A stretch of DNA of 64,000 bases from Anaerolineae bacterium (lineage in GTDB: Bacteria > Chloroflexota > Anaerolineae > Promineifilales > Promineifilaceae): contig JAHDWJ010000005.1 in NCBI GenBank assembly GCA_023384415.1, positions 156,261 to 220,260 on the forward strand, read 5' to 3'. Position 1 is the first letter of the stretch. Every line of letters starts with the position of its first letter. Below are positions 16,710-25,650 of the stretch, in pieces. Under the pieces are notes generated by a model. It saw only the letters and a program-made list of their open reading frames with translations. It had not been told where the DNA came from and searched no databases. Both the position numbers and the translations under genes were made by a program.

Positions 16710-19494
16710 GGCGATTTTTGCGCCACCATAAAATTAGGCCGCCTGACCAGAGTAGAATAGTCACCAACGAAATCACGCGGCCGCGCTCCCAACTCTCCGG
16801 CCTATACACCATCTCCACCTGCTGTTCCCCCGCCGGGACAAATACCCCCCGGAACAGCCCATTCACCTGGTGAATGGGCACAGGTTCCCCGTTTAAGCTG
16901 GCCTGCCACCCCGGATAATAGGCATCGGTGAGGATGAGCAGTGCGGGCGCGGCCGCGTCAACGGTCATGGTGACATACTCTGGGTGGTAGGCGAGGATGG
17001 AAACTGGGGAGTGAAGATGGCTCACGGCTGACTGTCCACTACGCACTGCCAACTGCCCCCCACTCACCACTGCCTGCCGGGTTGGATCGAAAGAGGGATG
17101 GCCCATAAGGGTTACGGCCGCGGCCGCATCAGCCACTTGCTCCCATTCAGAAACCAAAAAGGCACGGGGCAGCACGTCCAGATTCTGGTAAATTTTGACA
17201 TCCCCAGAATGAATCAGCCGGTACTGCCCCAGCACCAACGGTTGGAAGCTGTCATCGCGGCTGTCCACCAGGCTGAGACCGAACAGAGTGGGCGAGTGGG
17301 CGAGGGGGCGAGTAGGCGAGAAGGTGAGGGTGGTAGGGATGGCTGGTTCCGGGAAGCGGATGCGCCAAATGGACTCGGCCAGGGGTTCGGGAGTAAGCGG
17401 CCAGGTTTGGCCGGTAGTAGTGGTTACGTTTACCCCAAAATCACCCCCATCGGCCACCAGCCGGAGTTCAGTAGCTTCATAGGGGGGAATGTAGCCGACG
17501 GCGGCCGCGTCCGTCAAGGTCACTGGATGCTGTAGATCGAAAAACACCCCTTCATACCAGGCATCCCCCACCTTGTCGGTAATCAGGTAGCCGATGTTGA
17601 ACAGATCGAGCCAACGAGCTTCGGGCACGGCGGTTAAATATTCCCGCAGCCGCCCATCAGTACTCACCATCCCCTCCGGCAGCATGAGAGAGGTCACCTG
17701 GCTGTATGTTTGCAGAGGTAAAATACCCCCATCGAACCCATCTGCGGCCGCTAACCCATACAGCAGCGACAAATTCGGGGCGATCACCTCTTTCTGTTTG
17801 ATGGCGACGGTGTAATCAAACCGGGCCAATTGTGACAGCCGTTCGGCATAAATGGTATCAATCTCCGTCTGATCCCCCACGTCGAAGAAGATGTCGGAGA
17901 GGCTGAGGAAGCGGGCGGGGGCCGCGGAACCCGGAACTCGAAACTCGAAACTCGAAACCATCGTAACCGGCGGCCGCAGATCGAAAAACGCTTCCGGCGT
18001 AGTGGGGTTGGCGTGGTAAGGCAGAGTGCGTGAGGCCAGGTAAAGAGACACGGCGATAAGGAGAAGGGGGGACACGGTGACACCCCGCCAGCGGCCGCGC
18101 CCCAATAACCAATAGCCAATTATCAATTCAACACTCCATCCCACTCCCGTCAACAATGAAGGGTAGGAGGGAGGGGCTTCCGGCCCTGTAGGGATAAACC
18201 GGGTCAATGGCACCGCCACCACCCCCCACACCATCACCCCTATCAACAATATACCCCCCCACAGCCACTGCCTGCGGCTCATGGCCCACTGCTCACGGCT
18301 CATCTTTTCCCAGCCGATTCCCGCCAGCAGAGCCACCCCCAGACTATACAACGCCAGCCAGCGGGCCGGAACGCGGAACAGATCAAAGCCAGGCAGCCGG
18401 CCAATGAGCCAATAAGCGGGGTTAAATTGGCCCAAGGCCAGAAACAGCCCCAGTCCAGCCAGCAGCAGCACCGGCCACACCACCCGATCTCGCCGTCCCT
18501 GCCACGCCCCCACCAAAGCCAACAAAAGGGCGGTCAGGGGCAAAAAGGCGACATATTCGGTAAATAGCCCCTGCCCGTAACTGGGCAGCAAGGTGCGGCT
18601 CAACAGCAGAGGGTGTAGGGAGAAGGAGACGACTTCATTAAAGGACAACCCCCCCTGACGGCTGGAAAGGCTGGTAAGTTCCAGGGTGGGTAGAATCTGC
18701 GCGGCCGCAACCCCCACCGCCAGCATTCCCCCTAGAAATAGTGGGGCAAATTCATGGATGAGGCGTGAAACGTGATGCGTGATAGGTGATAAGTCAGGCG
18801 TAATCCTCAATCGTAAATCATAAATCGCCAATCCGGCTACCACTGCGGCCGCGCCCACCCCGGTAATAAATGCCGTCTGTGTGTGCCCCGCCAGCAGTTG
18901 CAGGGCCAAAAACAGCCCCACCCACCCAACTCGCGCCGCCATATCTGCAACCTGAACCCTGGAACCCGAAACCTGAAACCTGAAACGCGAAACTCCCCAA
19001 ATCACCCAGGGCAGCCAGGCCAACCCCTGTAACTGATTAACATGCTCCACCTGCGCTGTTATATAGCCACCCAGGGCAAAAAGAGCGGCCGCCAGAAACG
19101 CGGCCGCATCCCCCAGCTCCAGCCTATCTTTCCCCAGCCGATATGTCCCCCAACCAGCAATCACCAGATGGAGCAAAATGCTGGCACTGACGGCATACGG
19201 TGTCGGCAGGAGCAGCCAGAACGGCCAGTTCAGCGGGTACAGCACCCCTGCCTGGCTGTTGGCTAAAAACGGGGATCCCATAAACAGGTAAGGGTTCCAC
19301 AGAGGAATTTCTCCAGCTCCCAGCCGGGCCGCGGCCGCGTACCAATACGGGTAAAAATACAAAAACGTATCTCCCCGTCCCAAAATCAAATTACTGAACG
19401 CCAGTTTATGGAAAAAGAGCAGTACCAGGCCAGCCAGGAGAGCGTAAGGCGTAAAACGTGATAGGTGAAACGTGAGACGTGAAATGTGAGACAT
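16672..19494 (-). CDS. YfhO-family membrane protein with in-frame short repeats
   Basis: The roughly 940-residue product has many membrane segments in its N-terminal half and a C-terminal extracytoplasmic part. Family marks are the DTFLYFYPYWYAAAARLG, PLWNPYLFMGSPFLANSQ and GVLYPLNWPFWLL segments near the start. YfhO proteins are GT-C-like and have been linked to glycosylation of teichoic acids or lipids. Several stretches are encoded by intergenic-type repeats running in frame: near 17005-17055, 17286-17330, 17930-17960, 18276-18310, 18757-18830 and 18948-18993. The first 20 codons (19442-19494) are also repeat, so the true start is unclear. It overlaps the S8 peptidase gene at the 3' end. 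Confidence 0.8.
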   Translation of the reverse strand: MSHISRLTFHLSRFTPYALLAGLVLLFFHKLAFSNLILGRGDTFLYFYPYWYAAAARLGAGEIPLWNPYLFMGSPFLANSQAGVLYPLNWPFWLLLPTPYAVSASILLHLVIAGWGTYRLGKDRLELGDAAAFLAAALFALGGYITAQVEHVNQLQGLAWLPWVIWGVSRFRFQVSGSRVQVADMAARVGWVGLFLALQLLAGHTQTAFITGVGAAAVVAGLAIYDLRLRITPDLSPITHHVSRLIHEFAPLFLGGMLAVGVAAAQILPTLELTSLSSRQGGLSFNEVVSFSLHPLLLSRTLLPSYGQGLFTEYVAFLPLTALLLALVGAWQGRRDRVVWPVLLLAGLGLFLALGQFNPAYWLIGRLPGFDLFRVPARWLALYSLGVALLAGIGWEKMSREQWAMSRRQWLWGGILLIGVMVWGVVAVPLTRFIPTGPEAPPSYPSLLTGVGWSVELIIGYWLLGRGRWRGVTVSPLLLIAVSLYLASRTLPYHANPTTPEAFFDLRPPVTMVSSFEFRVPGSAAPARFLSLSDIFFDVGDQTEIDTIYAERLSQLARFDYTVAIKQKEVIAPNLSLLYGLAAADGFDGGILPLQTYSQVTSLMLPEGMVSTDGRLREYLTAVPEARWLDLFNIGYLITDKVGDAWYEGVFFDLQHPVTLTDAAAVGYIPPYEATELRLVADGGDFGVNVTTTTGQTWPLTPEPLAESIWRIRFPEPAIPTTLTFSPTRPLAHSPTLFGLSLVDSRDDSFQPLVLGQYRLIHSGDVKIYQNLDVLPRAFLVSEWEQVADAAAAVTLMGHPSFDPTRQAVVSGGQLAVRSGQSAVSHLHSPVSILAYHPEYVTMTVDAAAPALLILTDAYYPGWQASLNGEPVPIHQVNGLFRGVFVPAGEQQVEMVYRPESWERGRVISLVTILLWSGGLILWWRKNRPMPVVDQPEGHH

Positions 19495-19536
19495 GGGCAG
19501 ACCGATTAACCATTCACCAATACACCACTACCCCAA

Positions 19537-21183
19537 TTAATGATTGATCCGATATAAGGATACTCCGACTGTTCCATCTGCCAATGTAGTTGTGCCTACC
19601 CACTCCAGAGTATAACCGGCTTCGATGACGGCGCGGTGGATGGGTGCGGCCGCCGCCTCATCTGGTGGTAAAAGTAAATACCTGGCCCCTGGCTCCCGGC
19701 CAAAGACGCGCAAATCTTCTTGCAGGGCTTCGGGGTGAGGGAACCAGTGATAATAGACCCGCGTTTCCAGCAAATAATACCGCCAATGCCAGCCGTACCA
19801 ATGATCATACAGCACCGTGCCATAAGGCTCATCGGCCAGCCAGGTAGCCGCTTCACTAATTCCGTCATCCAGGATGCGGCCGCCACCAATGGGATAGCTC
19901 CCTTGTGCGGCCGCCCTGGCTGCCGACAGTTGGGCCAGCAGCAGCAGCCCAAAGATGACATTTTGCGTCGTTCGTAAGGTTGGGTTCAGGCCGGTCAGGC
20001 CGTGCAGGATAGGGATCAGGGCTGGGCCAAAGAACCCCACCAGCCGGGCTGTAAACCGGGCCAGGATAATGCCTATGACAGGCATGAGCGGCAGCAAATA
20101 CCGGTCCCATATCGGCACAGCCACGAACCAATGGAGTAAAAAGTAACCGATGGTAAACAGGACAAAGAGCAGATCGGTGAAGGTGGGGCGATCCTCTTCC
20201 TGGATGAGGAAAGCCAGGAACAGGGGCAGGAGTAAAATCAAGCCAAACCCCAACAGGGGCGACCCCAGGCTGTATTGCCATAGGCTGGCCCATCCCCCCA
20301 GGCGCGGCCACAACTCCCACGACCAGCTTAAACGCAGGCCGCCATAATTGAGCATCTGCCCCTGCCATAAGGTAAACCCACCGCTGCGGACCAACTCCCA
20401 CCCCAGCAGCAGCAGCAGCACCGACCCTAACCCGACCAGCCAACGCCCCCAGTCGCGGCCGCGCCACCCATAAAGTGCCCCTACCCCTACCACCAGTGGC
20501 AGAAACAGCCCCGCCTGAAACTTTGTCACCACCGCCAGGCCGAAGAAGAGACCGGAGAGAGTTTGCGAGTTTGCGAGTTGGCGGGTTGGCGAGGGGGCGA
20601 AGGGGCGGGGGGGTGGAATTGTTAAGGGCTGATTTTCGCTGGCTAACTGCCATTGGCTAACTGCCAGCGGCCGACGATTGGCCGCCACCAACCCGGCCAC
20701 GATCCAAAAGGTCATCAGCGGGTCGAGGAAGGCGGTGCTGCTGAATTGGATGGTGTAGGGAGAGGTGGCGATGAACGCGGCCGCGATCCAGCCTGTCCAT
20801 TGTCCCTCGTTTTTCTGCTGTGGCTCGTCCCCTGACCGCGCCACCCCATACAACTGCCAGGCCAACCGGGCCACCAACGGTACCAGCAGTAGAGAAGCGA
20901 TAAACCCCGGCAGCCGGGCCACAAACGAGGCCGTTGTACCCAGGGGTGCATAAAACAGGGCTTGCAAATAAAAAAGCAGCGGTGGTTTGTCCAGCCAGAT
21001 GGTTTGCAGCAGAGGGTCGCGCCAGGTGGCAATGAGCCGGGCATAACTGCCATACAACGCCTCATCGCCGTGGAAACTGTTGGCAAATAGGGAAGGGAAA
21101 CGGAGCGCGGCCGCCAGCAAAACCAGCCCTCCCAACACCCAGAACGATCTTAAATTGGTGCTTGACGCTTGACGCTTGTCCAT
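19537..21183 (-). CDS. PMT/GT39-type membrane glycosyltransferase
   Basis: The 548-residue polytopic protein carries the GT39/ArnT signature in its first loop: NSFHGDEALYGSYARLI and then TIWLDKPPLLFYLQALF, with acidic residues expected to bind a lipid-linked sugar donor. It probably transfers sugar from a polyprenyl carrier to protein or glycan on the outer face of the membrane. The first 12 codons come from a CTTGACG repeat. A long insert near 20560-20690 encodes a Pro/Ser/Arg-rich stretch made of GCGAGTT, GGCGAGG and CTAACTGCCA words, resembling the inserts in the neighbouring YfhO gene. The two genes are separated by about 40 bp and likely form an operon. Confidence 0.85.
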   Translation of the reverse strand: MDKRQASSTNLRSFWVLGGLVLLAAALRFPSLFANSFHGDEALYGSYARLIATWRDPLLQTIWLDKPPLLFYLQALFYAPLGTTASFVARLPGFIASLLLVPLVARLAWQLYGVARSGDEPQQKNEGQWTGWIAAAFIATSPYTIQFSSTAFLDPLMTFWIVAGLVAANRRPLAVSQWQLASENQPLTIPPPRPFAPSPTRQLANSQTLSGLFFGLAVVTKFQAGLFLPLVVGVGALYGWRGRDWGRWLVGLGSVLLLLLGWELVRSGGFTLWQGQMLNYGGLRLSWSWELWPRLGGWASLWQYSLGSPLLGFGLILLLPLFLAFLIQEEDRPTFTDLLFVLFTIGYFLLHWFVAVPIWDRYLLPLMPVIGIILARFTARLVGFFGPALIPILHGLTGLNPTLRTTQNVIFGLLLLAQLSAARAAAQGSYPIGGGRILDDGISEAATWLADEPYGTVLYDHWYGWHWRYYLLETRVYYHWFPHPEALQEDLRVFGREPGARYLLLPPDEAAAAPIHRAVIEAGYTLEWVGTTTLADGTVGVSLYRINH

Positions 21184-21342
21184 TGCCTCGGATTATAACC
21201 CTGCTCTCCGTTTTAGTTACAATCCCCCAGGCAATCCTGGTTTGATCTCCGCTAGGAATATTAGACGTTTGTCTCACAGCCACCACTGCATATAATTACC
21301 ATATCAATCGTTGTCCCCGTTTACCTCAAGGAGTTTGTTTGC

Positions 21343-23493
21343 ATGAATAAAAAATCCGCGCTTGCCTTCTTTTTTAGCACAGCTGTCGTTTTTGTGGCTG
21401 TGCTGGCCCTGGTGTTTTGGCCTTCCCAGAACACCACCCCTGTCGCTCGTGGCAAAAGCCCGGCCGCCCCTATTACCCAGGATATAACACCAGAACAGCT
21501 TCTGGCTCAAGATTTAGCCCTCTCTGACACCCGTGTTCATGCCTACACCTTGGGCAGCCGCTCCGAGGTGATGGGTGTTCAACCAGTGGGAATGCACTTC
21601 ACCGAAGCGGCCGCAGCCTGTGCCACCGCTAACTGTCAACAAGTCAATATTTACAATTACAGCACCAATACCACCATCACCGTTCTCGTCAACGTGGACA
21701 CCCGTCAAGTTGTAGATGTTCTGGAGCAGCCAGGGATGCAAGTTGGTGTCAACAGCCGTTTAGCCCAACGAGCTATCGAAATCATCTACGCTGATGAGCA
21801 AATCCCCCTGATGTTGGGGCGGGCTATCTCCGTTGATGAAATTATGCCTATGGATGCCAGTATGAACGACACCACCTGTGGTTCTACCCATCAATGCGTA
21901 GGGGCCACCTTCTTTGCCCAGAACAACTATGACATCCTCTGGGTGATGGTAGATATGACTGATGAAGTCATTGTCGGTTACCATTGGACACATCGGGATA
22001 TCAACAGCAGTGAAGAAGTTGCCCCCTATATCACCCCCGAAAATTGCCCGCCAACCCCTCCCGGCCAGATCACGAACCGTGACGGCTGGACCCTCACCTA
22101 TGAAACGACTCCCTCTGATGGGCTGCGCGTTTTTGATGTCTATTACAATGGGCGGCTGGTTCTAAAAAGCTCCAAACTGGTAGAATGGCACGCCGATTAT
22201 GGCACTTCTGGCTATCGTGACTCCACTGGCTGTGGCGGTGGGGGTGGTTTCCCCATTTATCCTTATGGCAATTCCCAGGTTTTTAATCTGATGGATGGCT
22301 CAGATGTCATTGGGTTTGAGGTCGTGCAAGATTTCCGTATGAGTAATTGGGGGGCAACCTGCAATTACCGCTATGAACAGCGTAATCAATTTTATGCCGA
22401 TGGCCGCTTCCGGGTGGCTGGTCTGGCCTATGGCAAAGGGTGCGGCACCAACTCCATGTATCGCCCTGTTGTCCGCATTGATATAGCGGTAGATGGGGAT
22501 CCCAATGATCAATTTGCCCTGTGGAATGGTACTGATTGGGTAAACCGCAATGTTGAGTTTTACCATACCCCCTATGACAACCAACCCCCCAACCCGTCCA
22601 CAGGAAATGGCCCATACAACTATGATGCCAATGGCTCCATTGGGGTGGTTTATGATACCGGTACGGGCCGGGGCTTCCATCTGATCCCTGACCGAGGGCA
22701 GTTCAACACCAACAGCCGGGGAGATGAACCGTTCCTGTATGTGGTGCAGCACAAACCGTCTGAAGGAGACACCGATTTAACCCAACCCATCGGCCAATGC
22801 TGTCTGGACGACCATCAACAAGGCCCCCATCTGTATGTCAATGGGGAAGCGATTGATAATCGCAATATCGTTATCTGGTATGTGTCCCAGATGATGACCG
22901 ATGTCACCGTCAATAACTACTACTGCTGGACAGTTTCGGTGAATCCTGTTTCTACCTTCCCCTGCTGGGCTGGGCCGATGTTTGTGCCTTACTCTTTTAA
23001 TGCTGAGCCAGGAGAACCGGTGACGCATAATGAAACCCACCCTGGTGGTAGCAGTAGTTCACTGCAATTACCAGCCGGAGCGGTTAATCATCCCACCGCA
23101 ATTCTCTATACGGTTCGCCCGACGGCGGCCGCGGCCGCGCCCACCAATTGGGGGTTTGCCGATCATGCGTTCCAATTACTGGCTTATCAGAATGGGTACT
23201 CCGTGCCATCCTTCACCTTCAATCAGCCGGTAAACGTTACCATCAACTACACCGAAGCAGGCATTGCCGGGCTTGATGAGGATACCCTGACCCTCATGTA
23301 TTGGAGTGGGACGGCCTGGGTGGATGCCGCGACGACCTGCTCTCCGACTAGCAGCTATGTGCGGGACACCGCCAATAACACCCTCACAGTAGCCATCTGC
23401 CATCTGACAGAGTTTGCCCTGTTTGGGGAGAATGTGTTTACACCACCACCGCCCTCATATGACAGCTATCTGCCCCTGTTAACTCGTGAATAA
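21343..23493 (+). CDS. Secreted copper-amine-oxidase-like protein, probably without the copper site
   Basis: The product (716 residues) has an N-terminal membrane/secretion segment after MNKKSALA. AAGGAG precedes the ATG. Residues about 230-560 resemble the copper amine oxidase core: VFDVYYNGRLV, then CNYRYEQRNQFYADGRF, where Tyr342 sits where the topaquinone precursor is found (consensus Asn-Tyr-Asp/Glu, here Asn-Tyr-Arg), then YRPVVRIDIAVDGDPND, and NGEAIDNRNIVIWYV. The His-x-His copper ligands normally just before the RxDxxxDG strand are replaced by Met-Tyr-Arg-Pro, and the late third His is not evident. The C-terminus is a beta-rich domain ending SYLPLLTRE. A binding or structural role is possible. 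Homology is inferred by eye. Confidence 0.6.
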   Translation: MNKKSALAFFFSTAVVFVAVLALVFWPSQNTTPVARGKSPAAPITQDITPEQLLAQDLALSDTRVHAYTLGSRSEVMGVQPVGMHFTEAAAACATANCQQVNIYNYSTNTTITVLVNVDTRQVVDVLEQPGMQVGVNSRLAQRAIEIIYADEQIPLMLGRAISVDEIMPMDASMNDTTCGSTHQCVGATFFAQNNYDILWVMVDMTDEVIVGYHWTHRDINSSEEVAPYITPENCPPTPPGQITNRDGWTLTYETTPSDGLRVFDVYYNGRLVLKSSKLVEWHADYGTSGYRDSTGCGGGGGFPIYPYGNSQVFNLMDGSDVIGFEVVQDFRMSNWGATCNYRYEQRNQFYADGRFRVAGLAYGKGCGTNSMYRPVVRIDIAVDGDPNDQFALWNGTDWVNRNVEFYHTPYDNQPPNPSTGNGPYNYDANGSIGVVYDTGTGRGFHLIPDRGQFNTNSRGDEPFLYVVQHKPSEGDTDLTQPIGQCCLDDHQQGPHLYVNGEAIDNRNIVIWYVSQMMTDVTVNNYYCWTVSVNPVSTFPCWAGPMFVPYSFNAEPGEPVTHNETHPGGSSSSLQLPAGAVNHPTAILYTVRPTAAAAAPTNWGFADHAFQLLAYQNGYSVPSFTFNQPVNVTINYTEAGIAGLDEDTLTLMYWSGTAWVDAATTCSPTSSYVRDTANNTLTVAICHLTEFALFGENVFTPPPPSYDSYLPLLTRE

Positions 23494-23780
23494 CTGGTAT
23501 AGGTTGGTTTGATCTTCACGATTGGCCCAGCCTGTCCCAATGACATCGCCTAAAAAAGAGGTTGCTGCAAACAGCAACCTCTTTTTTATTGGCTGCCTTT
23601 CTCCTGATCCTTGCCCCCTCTTCACCTCTTGCTAAAATCTGGCGTCATACAATTGAATCATCGCGCCGAGACGCAGGGACGCGGAGAAAAAGAAAAAAAC
23701 CCTCTGCGTCTTTGCGCCTCTGCGCGAGTTATTACCATCAGATTACCCACCTTCCTGGGGTCAAGCTATAATCCCCCTCT
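23494..23780. other. Intergenic region with terminator and GCGCCTCTGCG repeat
   Basis: Besides the terminator at 23552-23587, this gap holds inverted words GCGCCGAGACGCAGGGACGC near 23662-23681 and CTCTGCGTCTTTGCGCCTC near 23702-23720, related to 4445-4470. The open frame 23562-23771 lies over the terminator and is rejected. Confidence 0.6.
23552..23587 (+). terminator. Strong Rho-independent terminator
   Basis: AAAAAAGAGGTTGCTG (23552-23567) pairs perfectly with 23572-23587 around a CAAA loop and ends in a T-run. It lies about 60 bp after the amine-oxidase-like gene and reads well in both directions. Confidence 0.92.
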
Positions 23781-24095
23781 ATGTTAAGTCCTGAAATTTG
23801 GGTTGAGCCGGAGATTGACCGCGAAACCGAAGAAGAACAAACCTGGGAATCGCTGTGGCGGGTTATTATCCACAACGACAATATAACCCCCTATGCTTTT
23901 GTCATTGACATATTGCTCCGCATCTTTGGCCTGGATAACCCGAAAGCGGAGCTTGTCACCTGGACGGCCCATACAACGGGTATTGCCTATGTCACCTCCC
24001 TGCCTAAAAAAGAGGCAGAGCGGCGGGTTGGTAAAGCCCATTTCGCCGCCAGCCTGGAAGGGTACCCGTTAACCTTTACCATTGAACCAGAGTAG
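23781..24095 (+). CDS. clpS: ClpS-like adaptor of the Clp protease
   Basis: The 104-residue product contains a ClpS fold over about residues 25-102: WRVIIHNDNITPYAFVIDIL, corresponding to the Asn-Asp-Asp-Tyr-Thr-Pro region that contacts N-degron substrates, and a later AERRVGKAHFAASLEGYPLT corresponding to the helix and final strand. ClpS hands N-terminal-degron proteins to ClpAP or ClpCP. The middle (ITPYAFVIDILLRIFG then TAHTTGIAYVTSL) keeps the family spacing, though the classical Val-x-x-Leu hydrophobic pocket is only partly recognisable. No Clp ATPase gene is nearby. The acidic N-terminal extension is longer than in Escherichia coli ClpS. Confidence 0.82.
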   Translation: MLSPEIWVEPEIDRETEEEQTWESLWRVIIHNDNITPYAFVIDILLRIFGLDNPKAELVTWTAHTTGIAYVTSLPKKEAERRVGKAHFAASLEGYPLTFTIEPE

Positions 24096-24135
24096 AAAGA
24101 ACCTGAAACCTGAAACCTTTTTGTAGGAGATTTTT

Positions 24136-25473
24136 ATGAAATTTACATTGGACGGTGCCGGGCCAGTGGGCCTGGACATCATCAAGCGGGATGTGGCGGC
24201 CCTATCCCCCTCTTTTTCCCGTGAATATGCCCTGGTGGTTGACCGTGCCCAGGGGTCTGAGGTGTGGGATGTGGATGGTAAACGGTATATTGATTTTATG
24301 GCCGGGGTGGCTGTTTTGAATGTGGGTCATCGTCACCCGGCGGTGGTTGCGGCCGTGCAGGGGCAGCTTGATAAGTTTTGGCATATTTGCCTATCTGACT
24401 TTTTCTACCCCCAGGCGGTAGAGCTGGCGGAGAAGCTGCAAACGATTGCCCCCATGCACCAGGGGACGAAAGTGTTTTTTAGCAACTCGGGCACGGAAGC
24501 GGTGGAAGCGGCGATCAAGCTGGCGATGTACAAAACGGAGCGGTCTCGTTTTATCGGTTTTACCGGGGCGTTCCACGGGCGGACGCTGGGGGCACTCTCC
24601 TTTACGGCCAGCAAGCGGGTCCAGCGGGAAGGGTATCTGCCTGGTACCCGGGTTCACCATATTCCGTATCCTAATCCGTACCGCCACGTCCTGTTGGGTA
24701 AACCAGGCCAGAGTTATGCTGAGACGGTGCTGCATTACCTGGAAGATGAGGTGTTCCGTACAACCCTTTCGCCGTATGATGTGGCCGGGATTTTGGTGGA
24801 GCCGATTCAGGGGGAAGGGGGGTATGTGATCCCGGAGCCGGGCTTTTTTAAGCGGCTGCGAGAGATTTGTGATCAATATGGGATTTTGTTGATGCTGGAT
24901 GAAATCCAGAGCGGGGCCGGCCGCACTGGTAAATGGTGGGCGATTGAGCATGAAGAGATAGAGCCGGATATTGTCTGTTTTGCCAAAGGGGTGGGCAGTG
25001 GGATGCCTATCGGCGGCATTATCGCTAAGAATGAGATTATTGATGTGTGGGAACCTGGCTCACATGGCAGCACCTATGGAGGGAATCCGGTCGCGGCCGC
25101 GTCAGCCCTGGCAACCTTACAAGTCATTGAGCAGGAAGGGATTCTCCAGCAGGCTACAGAGACGGGGGAATTTATCATGGATGCCCTGGTGGAGATGATA
25201 GGGAGACATCCGAGCATTGGGGATGTACGCGGCCGCGGGCTAATGATCGGCCTGGAGTTCGTCAAAGACCGGCAGAGCAAAGAGCGGGCTGTTGCCTTAC
25301 GTGACGACATCATCCAGACCGCCTTCCTCAATGGATTACTCGTCATCCCTTGCGGCAGCAACTCCATCCGCCTCACCCCACCGTTAAACGTGCCCCGCCC
25401 GCTCGTCGAAGAAGGGCTGCACATCTTTGAAGACGCCCTCACCCAGGCTGAGGCCAGGCATTTGTTGAACTAA
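24136..25473 (+). CDS. Class III PLP aminotransferase (4-aminobutyrate/acetylornithine type)
   Basis: The 445-residue enzyme has the class III aminotransferase features: VWDVDGKRYIDFMAGVAVLN, VFFSNSGTEAVEAAIKLA (phosphate binding), FHGRTLGAL, the acidic LDEIQSGAGRTGKWWA, and the PLP lysine in FAKGVGSGMPIGG. Members transfer the omega-amino group of 4-aminobutyrate, acetylornithine or similar amines. Sequence alone does not fix the substrate; length and the DEIQSGAGRTG segment fit GABA aminotransferase. GTAGGAG lies before the ATG. It stands between clpS and rmlA without clear operon linkage. Confidence 0.9.
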   Translation: MKFTLDGAGPVGLDIIKRDVAALSPSFSREYALVVDRAQGSEVWDVDGKRYIDFMAGVAVLNVGHRHPAVVAAVQGQLDKFWHICLSDFFYPQAVELAEKLQTIAPMHQGTKVFFSNSGTEAVEAAIKLAMYKTERSRFIGFTGAFHGRTLGALSFTASKRVQREGYLPGTRVHHIPYPNPYRHVLLGKPGQSYAETVLHYLEDEVFRTTLSPYDVAGILVEPIQGEGGYVIPEPGFFKRLREICDQYGILLMLDEIQSGAGRTGKWWAIEHEEIEPDIVCFAKGVGSGMPIGGIIAKNEIIDVWEPGSHGSTYGGNPVAAASALATLQVIEQEGILQQATETGEFIMDALVEMIGRHPSIGDVRGRGLMIGLEFVKDRQSKERAVALRDDIIQTAFLNGLLVIPCGSNSIRLTPPLNVPRPLVEEGLHIFEDALTQAEARHLLN

Positions 25474-25568
25474 CTGGGGATGCAAGCCGCGAATTTCACG
25501 AATTGACACGAATTCATTTTCCTATTTCATGCTAATTCGTATAACTCGTGGCAAAAACCTCTTTAGTT

Positions 25569-25595
25569 CTGGCTTGTCCAGGTTAGGGGAACTAC
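25569..25595. repeat. Dispersed repeat with inverted copy at 56324-56348
   Basis: CTGGCTTGTCCAGGTTAGG (start of the element) and the remaining GGAACTAC match the reverse complement of 56324-56348 with a two-base indel. Just upstream, 25490-25555 has the TTCGTG/CACGAATT words shared with 4484-4503 and 36716-36785. Confidence 0.6.
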
Positions 25596-25650
25596 AAGCA
25601 TTTTTTATCCGTGTTTTACCCAGCAGTGGCTATTTTCACAGGAGCAATTT

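Noticed and set aside
19838-20653. Long minus-strand open frame inside the PMT glycosyltransferase gene
   Set aside because: It is a shadow frame rich in Gly/Pro/Arg from GC-rich codons; the real frame has clear GT39 motifs.
23121-23142. Engineered NotI sites or vector sequence
   Set aside because: GCGGCCGC occurs throughout the window within conserved coding regions and in many contexts, so it is a genomic property.
23562-23771. Plus-strand open frame of 69 codons
   Set aside because: It starts within a strong terminator hairpin and covers a repeat; there is no plausible translation signal.
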